Shown: in pieces, positions 34,136 to 44,029 of the stretch | How positions within the stretch are numbered: the first letter of the stretch is position 1 | How the letters are laid out: each line of letters opens with the position of its first letter | DNA from: Bacteroidales bacterium | Lineage (GTDB): Bacteria > Bacteroidota > Bacteroidia > Bacteroidales > VadinHA17 | Assembly: GCA_003141415.1 (NCBI GenBank) | Contig: PLLX01000164.1 | Span: 1 to 44,029 of the forward strand | Length of the DNA: 44,029 nt | Direction: 5' to 3' | The notes under the pieces: generated by a model | Database searches by the model: none | The model's input: only the letters and a program-made list of their open reading frames with translations | Told to the model about the DNA's origin: nothing | Program-made: the position numbers and the translations under genes

Positions 34136-35470
34136 CTACATCAGATCCTTTTCAAATGCCTCCTTATTGAATTTATACTTATTATCCAGAAACTCAATGA
34201 TCAGGGAAGTATCAGAGTAGGCATTTCCCAAACATGTGGAAGCCCCCGGTGAAGGAGTTATATTAAAAATAATTTTTTCACCAGAAAGTTTCGCCTCACC
34301 CATTTCAAGTTTCCTTGTGGTATTATTTACTATTTGTGGCCTTGTCCCACCTATTCCTTTGGCATATCTAAGTTCGCTTAATTTAAGAGATGGTACTATT
34401 TTTCTTACCTCTCTGATAAACAGACGCTTACCAATAAATGGCAAATCATAAAGAAAATTGATAAGAATGTAGTTTAAAAGAATCTTATCAGATATAATTT
34501 TAAGCAGACTAAGTATAGGGCTCAATCCTAGTCCAAAGGTTTTCCAATATTCCAAGAAGGTTGACATGTTATGCCTTTCCAGCTGAAATATTGGTTTTGC
34601 CGTCGGACCAAACCTGGTTATCTGCTCATTGTGAACCTCAGGATCCCCATGAATTGCCGCAAAAGGTAGTTTTGGTACCTGTATTGTATAAACTTTACCA
34701 TTAAGCACTTTTGGTGTAGTGTAAAAACTCCCTGCCATCGATAAAATTGCTAAGTTTTTCCCATATCCGAGAGACTTTGCAATCATCAGACTATGACCAC
34801 CGGCTGCGATAATAACTACTGAAGACTTGAACTCTCCCTTGTTAGTCAAAACAGTATAATGATCCTCATTTTTCGAGATCTTGATAAGTTTCGTATCAAG
34901 ATGAATATCTAATTCAGGATTTTTTCTCAGCGCATTGTCTACAAATGAGTGACAAAGTCTTTTAAAATCAACCGTATAGCCATCTTCAGTAACCAGAGCC
35001 AGTATTTCCTGTCCAGGATCTCTTCCCTCCAGAACTCTTGGCTCAATTTTCCCGATCTCATCTCTTTCTATCATTTTCAACTTTGGAAACAGCTCACTGA
35101 AAACAGGATATCTCTTTTTCAATTCCTGAACCTGATTCGCTCCAACAGCAAGAACCATCTTTGAGTATTTACTGAATAGTTTCTTACCTGAAGAGTAATC
35201 TTTTTCACTTTCAAGATATTTCATAACCATATCAGCCATCCGCTTTACATTCCTGGCTTTATCAATCGAGTAGTTGGTCTCTATGTCACCGAAATGCAGA
35301 GTTTGGCTGTTATTATACGATGCAGAGTTTACTAAACCAAAATCGGAATATTTTTCAATAAGTCCAACGCTTTTCATGTCGGTGTATTTACTTAGAGTAT
35401 AAAGCAAGGCTGTTCCTACGATACCGCCTCCGACAATAAGCACATCATACTTGGGAATTGTTTCATTCAT
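34136..35470 (-). CDS. mqo: Malate:quinone oxidoreductase
   Basis: The 444-residue FAD protein starts with the dinucleotide motif VLIVGGGIVGTALLYTLSKY. Further stretches follow the short Mqo form known from Helicobacter pylori: NSQTLHFGDIETNY (about 52), YTIQVPKLPFAAIHGDPEV (about 258), RPQIVNNTTRKLEMGE and ITPSPGASTCLGNA (about 405). It oxidises malate to oxaloacetate and passes electrons to the quinone pool at the inner membrane. It is the last gene of the proB-proA-acn-icd-gltA-mqo operon and begins one base after the citrate synthase stop, so its oxaloacetate would feed citrate synthase directly. L-2-hydroxyglutarate oxidase is a less likely alternative. Confidence 0.88.
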   Translation of the reverse strand: MNETIPKYDVLIVGGGIVGTALLYTLSKYTDMKSVGLIEKYSDFGLVNSASYNNSQTLHFGDIETNYSIDKARNVKRMADMVMKYLESEKDYSSGKKLFSKYSKMVLAVGANQVQELKKRYPVFSELFPKLKMIERDEIGKIEPRVLEGRDPGQEILALVTEDGYTVDFKRLCHSFVDNALRKNPELDIHLDTKLIKISKNEDHYTVLTNKGEFKSSVVIIAAGGHSLMIAKSLGYGKNLAILSMAGSFYTTPKVLNGKVYTIQVPKLPFAAIHGDPEVHNEQITRFGPTAKPIFQLERHNMSTFLEYWKTFGLGLSPILSLLKIISDKILLNYILINFLYDLPFIGKRLFIREVRKIVPSLKLSELRYAKGIGGTRPQIVNNTTRKLEMGEAKLSGEKIIFNITPSPGASTCLGNAYSDTSLIIEFLDNKYKFNKEAFEKDLM

Positions 35471-35471
35471 C

Positions 35472-36836
35472 TTACTGTTCTCTCACATTTAAGGGAATAT
35501 ACTCGCGTTTGCCATAGACATTTTTAAATGCAGGCCTGATGATCCTTTTCGCTGAAAAAGTAAGTTCTTCTATCCGATGAGTACACCATCCTGAAACTCT
35601 TGCAATTGCAAAAAGTGGTGTATAAAGCTCTTTTGAGATTTCAAGACAGGCATAAACAAAACCAGAATAAAAATCAACATTTATACAAACTATTTTTGTC
35701 GATTTTTCTCCTTTGAAAACCCTGAAAACTTCGGGCGTGACTCTTTCAACCAATGCATAAAGTTCAAATTCATCAAGACGACCTTTTTCAATTGCCAGCT
35801 CTCTTGCTTTTGTCTTCAGGATTGCAGCTCTGGGATCAGAAATAGTATAAACAGCATGTCCTATTCCATATATTTTACCCGTAAAATCATTAGCCTTTTT
35901 ATTAAGTATCTTCAGAAGATGGGCCTTCACTTCTTCTTCATCAGTCCAGTTTTTTATATGAACTTTCATATCCTCCATCATCTCCAGCACTCTTACATTC
36001 GCTCCTCCATGTAATGGTCCTTTTAATGATCCGATCGCAGAAGTTACAGAAGAATAAATATCGGTTTCTGAGGAACTGGTTACTCTCATAGTAAAGGTGG
36101 AATTATTACCACCACCATGTTCTGCATGAAGTACTAGCATGAGGTCGAGCGAATCAGCCTCAAGTTTTGAAAATCCTTTGCAATCACCTTTTATAAGATA
36201 AAGAAAATTCTCTGCGGTTGTCAGATTAACCTGGGGATGACGGATTGAAAGTGTTTTTCCTTTATACAAATGCCGCAATGCCTGATATGAATAGGCAACA
36301 ATAGTAGGAAACTTGGCAATGATGTTTACTGATTGTTTAATCATATTGTCGAGTGAAATATCGTCTGGCTTTTCATCAAGGGTATATAATCCCAAAACCG
36401 ACCTTGCCAGTATATTAAGGACATCTTTACCTTTCATCGATAATATCATGTCTTTAACGAAGTCATCAGGAAGTGCTCTCAATGACGCCATGTGTTCAGA
36501 AAAACTTGCAAGTTCCTTTTTACCTGGCAAATGTCCTGTCAAAAGAAGGAACACAGTTTCGTCAAAACCGTGCCGGTCCTCTTTCTGGAATCCTTTAGTA
36601 ATATCTTCAATATCTATCCCTCTGTACAATAATTTTCCCGGAATGGCAATTACCTTCCCGTCTTCTTTTTTATATCCGACGACGTCACCAATATTCGTCA
36701 ACCCTACTAAAACCCCTGTTCCATCTTTATTCCTTAGACCACGCTTCACCTCAAATTCTTCAAATAGTTCATTTTCAATCTGACATGAAGCTCTTACAGA
36801 CTTCTCCAGTTTTGCAAAATAATTGTTGTCTTCCAT
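35472..36836 (-). CDS. gltA: Citrate synthase
   Basis: The 454-residue enzyme condenses oxaloacetate and acetyl-CoA to citrate. Catalytic regions are visible: LHAEHGGGNNSTFTMR (about 237) and GPLHGGAN (about 271) with substrate-binding histidines, GIGHAVYTISDPRA (about 320) with the active-site His, and VDFYSGFVYACL (about 381) with the catalytic Asp. It carries an N-terminal region of about 70 residues before the core (VLVGLTNIGDVVGYKKEDGK), normal for Bacteroidota forms. It lies between icd (13 bases) and mqo (1 base) in a tight operon. A 2-methylcitrate synthase role is unlikely given the aconitase and isocitrate dehydrogenase neighbours. Confidence 0.94.
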   Translation of the reverse strand: MEDNNYFAKLEKSVRASCQIENELFEEFEVKRGLRNKDGTGVLVGLTNIGDVVGYKKEDGKVIAIPGKLLYRGIDIEDITKGFQKEDRHGFDETVFLLLTGHLPGKKELASFSEHMASLRALPDDFVKDMILSMKGKDVLNILARSVLGLYTLDEKPDDISLDNMIKQSVNIIAKFPTIVAYSYQALRHLYKGKTLSIRHPQVNLTTAENFLYLIKGDCKGFSKLEADSLDLMLVLHAEHGGGNNSTFTMRVTSSSETDIYSSVTSAIGSLKGPLHGGANVRVLEMMEDMKVHIKNWTDEEEVKAHLLKILNKKANDFTGKIYGIGHAVYTISDPRAAILKTKARELAIEKGRLDEFELYALVERVTPEVFRVFKGEKSTKIVCINVDFYSGFVYACLEISKELYTPLFAIARVSGWCTHRIEELTFSAKRIIRPAFKNVYGKREYIPLNVREQ

Positions 36837-36849
36837 TAGAAATAAATTT

Positions 36850-38127
36850 TTATATTGTTTGAGATATGATATTAGAGATTATTGCATCTGCAAATTCGGA
36901 GGTTTTTAATAAGGTCGCATTTCCCATCAACCTGTGAAAATCGTAGGTAACCTTCTTATTTTGTATTGTGCGTTCCAGACCTGAGCAGATACTTTCTGCA
37001 ACTTTGTCCCATCCCATGTAATCAAACATGAGTGCTCCCGAAAGAATCACAGAACCAGGGTTCACTTTATCCTGATCAGCATATTTTGGTGCGGTCCCGT
37101 GTGTTGCTTCAAATATTGCATGCCCGCTTTCATAATTGATATTGGCACCCGGAGCGATCCCGATACCACCAACTATAGCTGCAAGTGCATCGGAGATATA
37201 ATCCCCGTTCAGATTCAATGTGGCAATTACTGAATATTCTGCAGGACGGGTCAATATCTGCTGTAAAAATGCATCTGCAATTACATCCTTGATTATGACC
37301 TTACCTGATGCTTCAGCTTTTTTCAACATCTCATCGGCAACCTTTAAACCTTGCTTTTCCGAGATTTGTTTATGCTGCATCCAGGTAAAAACATCTTTGC
37401 CGAATTCTCTTTCAGCCAGGGCATATCCCCATTTCATGAAAGACCCTTCAGTAAACTTCATAATGTTACCTTTATGAACTAGAGTTACTGATGGTAATTT
37501 TTTATTAATTGCATATTTAATTGCCTGTCTTACAAGACGTTCTGTTCCTTCTACAGATACAGGTTTGATCCCGATTGATGAGGTATTCGGAAACCGGATT
37601 GACTTAACGCCCATTTCGTCAATCAGAAATCTTTTCACCTTTCCCGCTTCAGGGGTGCCATTCATAAACTCTATGCCGGCATATATATCTTCAGTGTTTT
37701 CCCTGAAAATATGCATATCCACTTTTTCAGGATTCTTTACAGGACTTGGCACTCCATTGAAGTATCTGACTGGTCTGTAGCATGTATAAAGATCAAGGAC
37801 CTGACGTAAGGCTACGTTTAATGAACGCATGCCTTCACCAACAGGTGTGGTAAGCGGACCTTTAATTCCAACAAGGTATTCCCTGAAACTTGCCAATGTC
37901 TCCTCCGGCATCCAGTTTCCTGTTAGTTTAAAGGCTTTCTCTCCTGCAAGGACCTCCTTCCAGATAACTTTTCTTTTCCCTTTATAAGATTGGCTGACAG
38001 CTGCATCAAAGACTCGGACTGATGCTTTCCAGATATCGGGGCCGGTGCCGTCCCCTTCAATAAACGGGATAACCGGATTGTCAGGTACGATTAATCTCCC
38101 GTCAATCAATTTGATTTTTTCAGCCAT
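36850..38127 (-). CDS. icd: Isocitrate dehydrogenase (NADP type)
   Basis: The 425-residue enzyme oxidatively decarboxylates isocitrate to 2-oxoglutarate. Substrate-site residues are in [19 protein letters not shown] (about 91-109), where Ser102 corresponds to the regulatory phosphoserine of E. coli Icd. The cofactor region [17 protein letters not shown] keeps the Lys-Tyr pair that selects NADP, and YDFHRLMG near the C-terminus keeps the Tyr and Arg that also bind the 2'-phosphate. So NADP specificity is expected. The 5' end overlaps the acn stop by 8 bases. No AceK kinase gene is in the window. The product would be the precursor of glutamate and proline made with proBA of the same operon. Confidence 0.95.
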   Translation of the reverse strand: MAEKIKLIDGRLIVPDNPVIPFIEGDGTGPDIWKASVRVFDAAVSQSYKGKRKVIWKEVLAGEKAFKLTGNWMPEETLASFREYLVGIKGPLTTPVGEGMRSLNVALRQVLDLYTCYRPVRYFNGVPSPVKNPEKVDMHIFRENTEDIYAGIEFMNGTPEAGKVKRFLIDEMGVKSIRFPNTSSIGIKPVSVEGTERLVRQAIKYAINKKLPSVTLVHKGNIMKFTEGSFMKWGYALAEREFGKDVFTWMQHKQISEKQGLKVADEMLKKAEASGKVIIKDVIADAFLQQILTRPAEYSVIATLNLNGDYISDALAAIVGGIGIAPGANINYESGHAIFEATHGTAPKYADQDKVNPGSVILSGALMFDYMGWDKVAESICSGLERTIQNKKVTYDFHRLMGNATLLKTSEFADAIISNIISQTI

Positions 38128-40393
38128 TTTTATTGTTAGATTTTCTAATAATATTTAAGGCACTTCCTGCTTTAAACCATTCAATCTGGGATTCATTATA
38201 AGAGTGGTTTGCCTGGAATTTTTCCTTTGTTCCGTCCGAATGAGTAAGTGTAACAGTCAACTGGTTACCTGCAGCAAATTTAGCCAGACCTGTTATATCA
38301 ATTTTGTCATCCTCCTTAATCTTGTTATAGTCATCTTTGTTCACGAAGGTTAATGTTAATATGCCCTGTTTTTTAAGATTAGTCTCGTGAATTCTTGCAA
38401 AGGATTTTACCAGTACCACCTTAACACCAAGGAACCTGGGCTCCATTGCTGCATGTTCGCGTGAGGATCCTTCACCAAAATTTTCCTCACCAACTACTGC
38501 AGATCCGGATCCGGAATCACGATATGCCCTGGCAACTCGGGGTACTGTTTCATAAGATCCTGTTAATTGATTTAAAATACTGTTTGTCTGATCATTAAAA
38601 TAATTCACAGCGCCAATCATGTAATTCTCAGAGATATTTTCAAGATGTCCTCTGTATTTTAACCAGTAGCCGGCCATAGATATATGATCAGTTGTGCATT
38701 TCCCTTTGGCTTTAATAAGTAAAGGCTGATTTAAAAAGTCTTGTCCATTCCACACTTTGAAAGGAGAAAGTAATTGGAGCCTGTCTGAACCAGCAGCAAT
38801 TATTATCTTCTCTCCATTCTGTCCATGTAGCGGTTTCTGATATCCCGAATCAACATTTCCAAAACCATCAGGAGGCAGATTTAGTCCTTCAGGTTCAGCT
38901 AATCGTACCTCTTTCCCGTCAGCATTTATCAATGTATCAGTTATGGGATTAAATGTGAGTTTACCTGAAAGGGCAATGGCTGTAACTATTTCAGGGGAAG
39001 CGACAAAAGCATATGTATTAGGGTTCCCGTCTGTGCGTTTTGAAAAGTTCCTGTTAAAGGAATGGATGATTGTATTAACCTTTTTATTATCAGCATCTTT
39101 ACGTGACCATTGTCCGATACACGGACCACAGGCATTTGCGAATACTTCACCTCCTATTTTTCTGAATAATTCGAGGAAACCATCACGTTCTGCAATTAAC
39201 CTGATCTGCTCAGAACCCGGATTAATCGTGAATTCAGATTTTGCAACCAGATTTTTAGATAAAGCATCCTTTACCACAGATGCTGCCCGTGAAATATCTT
39301 CATATGACGAATTTGTGCACGATCCTATGAGTCCGACTTCCACATTTGGAGGCCATTTATTTTTTAAAGCTTCCTCTTTCATATGCGAGATAGGAGTCGC
39401 CAGATCCGGGGTATAGGGGCCATTAATATATGGTTCAAGTTCAGAAAGGTTTATCTCCAGATAATGATCATAATATCTGGCCGGATCAGCATAAACCTCA
39501 CTGTCAGCGGACAGATGAACACTGTTCTTCTGAGCAAGGTCAGCAACTTCTTTTCTTCCGGTTGCCACAAGATACTCCTTCATTGAATTGTCAAAGCTGA
39601 AGATGGAGCAGGTAGCCCCGGTTTCGACCCCCATATTACAAATTGTAGCTTTTCCGGTACATGAAAGTGATTCAGCGCCTTCTCCGAAATATTCGATAAT
39701 ATTTCCTGTTCCCCCTTTTACAGTAAGTAATCCAGATATTTTTAAAATAATGTCTTTTGCTGAGGACCAACCACTAAGTTTACCTGTCAGCTTTATCCCA
39801 ATGATTTTTGGAAATTTCAATTCCCAACCCATTCCAGCCAATACATCAACTGCATCAGCGCCACCTACACCGATAGCAATCATTCCCAATCCTCCAGCAT
39901 TAGGAGTATGTGAATCTGTTCCGATCATCATTCCACCCGGAAAAGCATAATTCTCAAGAACTATCTGGTGAATAATACCGGCCCCTGGTTTCCAGAATCC
40001 GATATCATATTTATTACACACAGAACTCAGGAATTCATACACCTCTTTATTTAGTATTCCGGCAGACCTCAGGTCCGCTTCAGCTCCTGATTGTGCAAGA
40101 ATAAGATGATCACAATGAACCGTAGTCGGAACAGCAGTAGTATCTTTCCCTGCCATCATAAATTGCAATATTGCCATCTGAGCTGTGGCATCCTGCATTG
40201 CTACACGATCGGGCAGAAAATCAACATAATCAACGCCCCTGCTTATAGATTTTGTCTGATCTTTCTGATAAATATGGCTGAATAGAATTTTTTCACTTAA
40301 GGTCAAAGGGTGTTCAATCTTTTTTCTTATTCCTAATATTCGTGAGTCTAACAGCCTGTAGAAAGAATCGATTATCTCAAAGTCAAATATCAT
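38120..40393 (-). CDS. acn: Aconitate hydratase
   Basis: The 757-residue protein is of the mitochondrial/eukaryotic aconitase type. The 4Fe-4S ligands are Cys359 in [10 protein letters not shown] and Cys422/Cys425 in [23 protein letters not shown] (about 158) is the substrate-binding segment, and the swivelling C-terminal domain includes [14 protein letters not shown] and [17 protein letters not shown], which holds the catalytic Ser and Arg. It interconverts citrate and isocitrate in the cytoplasm. Spacing to proA is 21 bases, and it overlaps icd by 8, so it is in the middle of the proline/TCA operon. Length is normal for this type. Confidence 0.95.
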   Translation of the reverse strand: MIFDFEIIDSFYRLLDSRILGIRKKIEHPLTLSEKILFSHIYQKDQTKSISRGVDYVDFLPDRVAMQDATAQMAILQFMMAGKDTTAVPTTVHCDHLILAQSGAEADLRSAGILNKEVYEFLSSVCNKYDIGFWKPGAGIIHQIVLENYAFPGGMMIGTDSHTPNAGGLGMIAIGVGGADAVDVLAGMGWELKFPKIIGIKLTGKLSGWSSAKDIILKISGLLTVKGGTGNIIEYFGEGAESLSCTGKATICNMGVETGATCSIFSFDNSMKEYLVATGRKEVADLAQKNSVHLSADSEVYADPARYYDHYLEINLSELEPYINGPYTPDLATPISHMKEEALKNKWPPNVEVGLIGSCTNSSYEDISRAASVVKDALSKNLVAKSEFTINPGSEQIRLIAERDGFLELFRKIGGEVFANACGPCIGQWSRKDADNKKVNTIIHSFNRNFSKRTDGNPNTYAFVASPEIVTAIALSGKLTFNPITDTLINADGKEVRLAEPEGLNLPPDGFGNVDSGYQKPLHGQNGEKIIIAAGSDRLQLLSPFKVWNGQDFLNQPLLIKAKGKCTTDHISMAGYWLKYRGHLENISENYMIGAVNYFNDQTNSILNQLTGSYETVPRVARAYRDSGSGSAVVGEENFGEGSSREHAAMEPRFLGVKVVLVKSFARIHETNLKKQGILTLTFVNKDDYNKIKEDDKIDITGLAKFAAGNQLTVTLTHSDGTKEKFQANHSYNESQIEWFKAGSALNIIRKSNNKNG

Positions 40394-40414
40394 AAAGCGC
40401 TAATTTTTAATAGT

Positions 40415-41674
40415 TTATTTTCTTATTTGCCCGTTTCCTTCAATTATCCATTTGTAGGTTGTCAAGGCCCCCAGTGCCATCGGTCCCCTTGCATGCAGTT
40501 TCTGAGTTGAGATACCGATTTCAGCTCCTAGTCCAAATTCCGACCCATCGGTAAATGCGGTTGATGCATTCGCATAAACTGATGATGCATCTACGACATT
40601 ATAAAACAATTGAATATTGTTTTTGTTCTCAGAAATGATGGCTTCACTATGTTTAGATCCATAGTCGGAAATATGATCTACTGCCTCTTCAAATGAATTA
40701 ACAGTTTTAATGGCCATTTTGTAAGAAAGAAATTCTGTGCCATATGACTCAATTGTAGCTTTTTGAAGAAGATCTGACGGGTATCTGCCTATTAATGCTC
40801 CATATGATTTTTCATCTGCATAGATAACAACTCTTGATTCAGAACAAAGACCAACAATATAATCAAGATCATTCAGGCGTTTTGAATGTATTATCAGGCA
40901 ATCAAGAGCATTACAGACGCTCACTCTGCGTGTCTTTGCATTGTTAACTATTTCCCGGCCTTTCTCTTTGTCTCCGGACTCATCAAAATAAGTATGACAA
41001 ATGCCGGCTCCTGTCTCAATAACCGGAATAGAGGCATTATCCCTCACATAATCAATTAGTCCCCTGCTTCCACGCGGAATTATCAGATCGACATATTCCA
41101 GGGCATTTAATAACTGAGTGGTTTCTTCCCGTCCAACCGGCAGAAGTGTCAAAATGTCCTGGTTAATTCCATATTCTTGAAGTACTTTCCTGATAATCTT
41201 CACAATAGCAGTGTTAGAGTGGATTGCATCACTTCCTCCTTTAAGTATACAGACATTCCCCGATTTCAGACAGAGAGAAAATACATCAAACGTGACATTC
41301 GGTCTTGATTCGTAAATTACACCAACCACACCGAATGGAACTGATATTTTTGAAATTATCAACCCGTTTTGTGGTGTATTTTTCATCAGAATAAGGCCAA
41401 GAGGACTGGGCAGGTTCACTACACTCATGATATCCGAAGCAATGCTCTCAATCCGGCCGGCATTCAGAAGCAGACGGTCATATAAGGGATCTGATTCATC
41501 TATCAAAGCCAGATCCTTTTCATTTTCAGATAAAATGTATTCCGTATTTTCAACAGCCTTCGAGGCAACTGATAAAAGAATCTTATTAATAATTTTACTG
41601 TCCTGAACAGTTAATGCCCGGCTGGCTTTTTTTGCGTTTCTGAAAAGAGGTGTACAATCCATTCGATAATTCAC
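40415..41674 (-). CDS. proA: Gamma-glutamyl phosphate reductase
   Basis: The 419-residue aldehyde-dehydrogenase-superfamily enzyme reduces gamma-glutamyl phosphate to glutamate semialdehyde with NADPH, the second step of proline synthesis. The active-site Cys is in [13 protein letters not shown] (about 252). Other signatures are [19 protein letters not shown] (about 112), [11 protein letters not shown] (about 138) and [15 protein letters not shown] (about 395). It begins 17 bases after proB. proC, for the last step, is not in the window. Confidence 0.94.
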   Translation of the reverse strand: MNYRMDCTPLFRNAKKASRALTVQDSKIINKILLSVASKAVENTEYILSENEKDLALIDESDPLYDRLLLNAGRIESIASDIMSVVNLPSPLGLILMKNTPQNGLIISKISVPFGVVGVIYESRPNVTFDVFSLCLKSGNVCILKGGSDAIHSNTAIVKIIRKVLQEYGINQDILTLLPVGREETTQLLNALEYVDLIIPRGSRGLIDYVRDNASIPVIETGAGICHTYFDESGDKEKGREIVNNAKTRRVSVCNALDCLIIHSKRLNDLDYIVGLCSESRVVIYADEKSYGALIGRYPSDLLQKATIESYGTEFLSYKMAIKTVNSFEEAVDHISDYGSKHSEAIISENKNNIQLFYNVVDASSVYANASTAFTDGSEFGLGAEIGISTQKLHARGPMALGALTTYKWIIEGNGQIRK

Positions 41675-41691
41675 TTTTTGAATCTTATTCT

Positions 41692-42873
41692 CTATTCCAT
41701 GACAGATGACTTACTCTTCTCATTAATAACCATATAATCATAATGAATAAATGGTTTGCCGAGCTTTTCTCCCATATTCTGCTCAGTCTTTTCCGAGTCG
41801 TATTGCGACTTACCTAACCCGATATTGTTTCCATCTTCATCAACAATCCTGACGATATCTCCGCTTCTGAAAAATCCATCTACCCTGGTTATACCTATCA
41901 TAAGCAGGCTGGTTGCCTTTTCGTCAAGCAGTGCTTTCTTCGCACCTGTATTTATGACCACAGCACCTTTAGCAAAAGTATCGGAATGCGAAAGCCATTT
42001 TTTCACTCCGGTTTCCCTTTTACTATTTGCAATAAAATGAGTATAAGGAACATCTTTTCTCCTGACAATATCAGTTATTATAGAATCCCTGGTTCCGTTT
42101 GCTATAAAAACATCAACACCATGAGAAGCTATCTTACGTGCAATGGTACACTTAGTTACCATTCCACCCCTGCCGAATCCGGATTTCACAGAGGAGATGT
42201 ACTTCTCCAGATCCTCAGATTTTTCGTCTATCCTGGAAATAAGTTCAGTTCCCTTCTTTCCCGGAATTCCATTATAAACACCATCAACATTAGAAAGGAT
42301 GATAAGCGATTTACAGTCCATCATTGATGAAATAAGACCAGACAATTCATCGTTATCGGTGAACATAAGTTCATTTATGGAAATTGTATCATTCTCATTT
42401 ACAATTGGCAATACACGATTCTCAAGCATAGCTGAAATACAGGTCTTCATATTCAGATAATGCCTCCGGTCCCTGAAGCTCTCCTTTGTTGCAAGTAGCT
42501 GACCAGCCTGAATCCCATATTTGCCGAAGAGAAACTGATAACTTGACATCAGTTTAACCTGTCCGATTGCTGCCCATATCTGTTTAGCGGCTATTATGTC
42601 TGTTCTTTTTGATGGAGATACTTCACTTCGTCCGGCTGCAACAGCTCCCGATGAAATTAAAACAACTTCGATCCCCTGTTTGTATAGAATTGCCACATCC
42701 TCAACCAGACGTAAAATTCTTCCGTCATTGAGTGATCCATCCGTTTGTGTAATAACATTACTTCCAACCTTAATGGCAATCCTGTTAAAATCCGGCTTAC
42801 TCTTTTTCAATTTATTACTATTTATACCAGATATTATATAATTTGTCGCAAAATTAATAGAATAAGTGAACAT
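41692..42873 (-). CDS. proB: Glutamate 5-kinase with PUA domain
   Basis: The enzyme phosphorylates glutamate to start proline synthesis. The amino-acid kinase domain (about 28-280) has [49 protein letters not shown] (about 158) and [17 protein letters not shown] (about 234). The PUA domain occupies about the last 100 residues ([21 protein letters not shown]). The ATG at 42873 adds about 25 residues not typical of the family. A TTG at 42810 in the same frame would begin with the [15 protein letters not shown] segment and is a reasonable alternative start. It heads the proB-proA-acn-icd-gltA-mqo operon. Feedback inhibition by proline is usual in this family but cannot be seen here. Confidence 0.93.
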   Translation of the reverse strand: MFTYSINFATNYIISGINSNKLKKSKPDFNRIAIKVGSNVITQTDGSLNDGRILRLVEDVAILYKQGIEVVLISSGAVAAGRSEVSPSKRTDIIAAKQIWAAIGQVKLMSSYQFLFGKYGIQAGQLLATKESFRDRRHYLNMKTCISAMLENRVLPIVNENDTISINELMFTDNDELSGLISSMMDCKSLIILSNVDGVYNGIPGKKGTELISRIDEKSEDLEKYISSVKSGFGRGGMVTKCTIARKIASHGVDVFIANGTRDSIITDIVRRKDVPYTHFIANSKRETGVKKWLSHSDTFAKGAVVINTGAKKALLDEKATSLLMIGITRVDGFFRSGDIVRIVDEDGNNIGLGKSQYDSEKTEQNMGEKLGKPFIHYDYMVINEKSKSSVME

Positions 42874-43005
42874 ATTATAGCAATATTGAATATTTCAGAA
42901 AATACATTTATTTCAAAATAATCGTGCTGTTAAGCTTTTTGATATTAGATACCAGAATAAAATGAATTCGTTGTACAAGTTATGACAGAAAGTTAAACAG
43001 AATAC

Positions 43006-43031
43006 AAATACATGACAATTATCATGTATTT
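43006..43031 (-). terminator. AT-rich hairpin downstream of the GH3 gene
   Basis: AAATACATGA pairs perfectly with TCATGTATTT (10 bp) around a six-base loop, about 24 bases past the GH3 stop codon and about 130 bases before proB. TGACAATT occurs twice (43013-43020 and 43031-43038). It may end GH3 transcription; alternatively the palindrome is an operator for the proB operon. The stem has few G/C pairs, so termination is uncertain. Confidence 0.35.
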
Positions 43032-43054
43032 GACAATTCTCCAGGGGACAAGTT

Positions 43055-44029
43055 CTAATTAATCAGAATCTCTCCGTTAAGTTTAAAGTCCTCAGAGGAA
43101 GATCCTATAGAATACTTTAAAGTGCCCTTTTCAAGAACAAAGGTCTGCTTATCAACATCCCAGTAAGTCAGATCGGAGGCTTTCAGAGGGATTGATACCT
43201 GAACAGTCTCCCCTTTGGCTACAAATACCCGTTTAAAACCTTTCAATGCTATTACCGGTCGCTCTACTTTGGATTCAGGGAAACTCACATAAAGCTGAGT
43301 CACTTCATCACTGTCGAAGTTTCCGTTATTCTGAAGGTTAAAATTGATATTGACCACTTCATTATTTTTAAGAGATTTTTTTTCAGATTTTAATCCTGAG
43401 TATGTGAAATTTGTATAAGTCAACCCGTAGCCAAACGGGAACAGCGATTCATTTTTCTTATACATATAAGTTCTGCCATGCCTGATATTATAGTCCAGAA
43501 TCGGAGGCAACTGATCAATTGAAGATATCCATGTCTGTACTAACCGTCCTGACGGGCTTACTTTACCAAAGAGCACATCAGCTATTGCATTGCCCATTTC
43601 CTGACTAGACTGACTGACATGCAAGATTGCAGGGACATGTTCTTTTGACCAGTTTATTGCATACGGGAAACTGGAAACCATGACAAGTATGGTTTTTGGA
43701 TTTGCAGCAAGAACCAGTCTTACCAGGTCTTCCTGCTCAATAGTAATTGCCTGCCTGTCAATATCTTCACGACCATCACTTGCAACATGGTTTTGTCCCC
43801 AGCCCAATCCATAACTGAGTGGATTATTTCCTATACACACAATAGCAACATCACTTTCCTTCGCCGCAATAACAGCGGAATCAGCCTTGTTACCGGCTGC
43901 AAACCTGATGACAACATTTTCGCCGGCTTCATTTTTAATACCCTGTAAAATGCTTATTCTATAAGGAGGTATTCCTGAATACCAGTCTGATATAACTGAA
44001 TTTGAGGAGGGGCCGATCACTGCAATTGA
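43055..44029 (-). CDS. Glycoside hydrolase family 3, C-terminal part (cut by window end)
   Basis: The frame is open to the last base, so the N-terminal catalytic barrel lies outside. The visible 324 residues begin SIAVIGPSSNS, the usual start of the GH3 alpha/beta C-terminal domain. They include SDVAIV-type segment KESDVAIVCIGNNPLSYG, SPSGRLVQTW, and NIRHGRTYMYKKNESLFPFGYGLTYTNF, which is typical of GH3 beta-glucosidases and xylosidases. A fibronectin-III-like domain follows (VTQLYVSFPESKVERPVIAL, LKGFKRVFVAKGE). The enzyme likely removes terminal beta-linked glucose or xylose from oligosaccharides. Signal peptide and substrate cannot be judged. Its end is 181 bases from the proB start. Confidence 0.9.
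   Translation of the reverse strand, partial: SIAVIGPSSNSVISDWYSGIPPYRISILQGIKNEAGENVVIRFAAGNKADSAVIAAKESDVAIVCIGNNPLSYGLGWGQNHVASDGREDIDRQAITIEQEDLVRLVLAANPKTILVMVSSFPYAINWSKEHVPAILHVSQSSQEMGNAIADVLFGKVSPSGRLVQTWISSIDQLPPILDYNIRHGRTYMYKKNESLFPFGYGLTYTNFTYSGLKSEKKSLKNNEVVNINFNLQNNGNFDSDEVTQLYVSFPESKVERPVIALKGFKRVFVAKGETVQVSIPLKASDLTYWDVDKQTFVLEKGTLKYSIGSSSEDFKLNGEILIN

Noticed and set aside
36313..36783. 156-codon open frame on the plus strand
   Set aside because: It is antisense to citrate synthase and Ser/Pro-rich in the way shadow frames are; no start context or motif.
35472..36836. 2-methylcitrate synthase instead of citrate synthase
   Set aside because: No prpB or prpD genes; the neighbours are aconitase, isocitrate dehydrogenase and Mqo.
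38943..39416. 157-codon open frame on the plus strand
   Set aside because: It is antisense to the aconitase gene, which has intact Fe-S and substrate motifs; the frame has no recognisable motif.

Overview
The window looks like a chromosomal segment of a Bacteroidota bacterium, probably Bacteroidales or a relative. The signs are a fused E1 alpha/beta 2-oxoacid dehydrogenase, a eukaryote-type hexokinase, many exported enzymes and lipoproteins, TAnnTTTG-type -7 promoter elements, starts without clear Shine-Dalgarno sequences, and AT-rich gaps carrying degenerate microrepeats. I assign 35 protein genes, two of them cut by the window ends. I see no tRNA, rRNA, CRISPR array, transposase, integrase, SusC/SusD pair or transcription factor.

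Layout. 1-2811 (+): the end of a 2-oxoacid dehydrogenase E2 gene, then E1 alpha/beta fused in one chain. 2909-8159 (+): a tripartite RND efflux set (TolC-like, adaptor lipoprotein, RND pump). 8360-15230 (+): a sugar-phosphate cluster with a NagD-like HAD phosphatase, class II aldolase, second HAD phosphatase, PHP-domain protein, aldolase/short-chain dehydrogenase fusion and a SorE-like dehydrogenase. 15257-17362: a PfkB fructokinase-like gene (-) divergent from a sorbitol-dehydrogenase-like gene (+), which fits polyol to fructose to fructose-6-phosphate. 17411-19987 (+): two exported enzymes, a secreted RraA-fold protein and a Tat-exported enolase-superfamily dehydratase. 20043-25050 (-): deoC, a CE7-like esterase, a beta-propeller protein and a GH2 glycosidase. 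25219-29204: hexokinase (+), a BASS-family transporter (-) and a GH16 lipoprotein (+).

29305-34113 (+) is a ribose/nucleoside module: ribokinase, exported nucleoside hydrolase, ADP-ribosylglycohydrolase lipoprotein and a GRP/RhaT-like sugar permease. It reads as a route that frees ribose from nucleosides or ADP-ribose outside the cytoplasm, imports it and phosphorylates it. 34136-42873 (-) is a compact six-gene operon, proB-proA-acn-icd-gltA-mqo. It links malate oxidation and the oxidative TCA arm up to 2-oxoglutarate with the first steps of proline synthesis. At the right edge is the C-terminal part of a GH3 glycosidase (-).

The gaps hold several degenerate, hairpin-forming repeat families: CCACnAAG/CACAAAG type, ACAAAAG-type runs, a nested palindromic element at 31261-31416, and paired C/G-rich hairpins at 10461-10512. 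The best candidates for undescribed biology are the exported RraA/enolase pair, the aldolase/phosphatase/PHP cluster, and the extracytoplasmic ADP-ribose/nucleoside module. All functional links are inferred from sequence reading alone.
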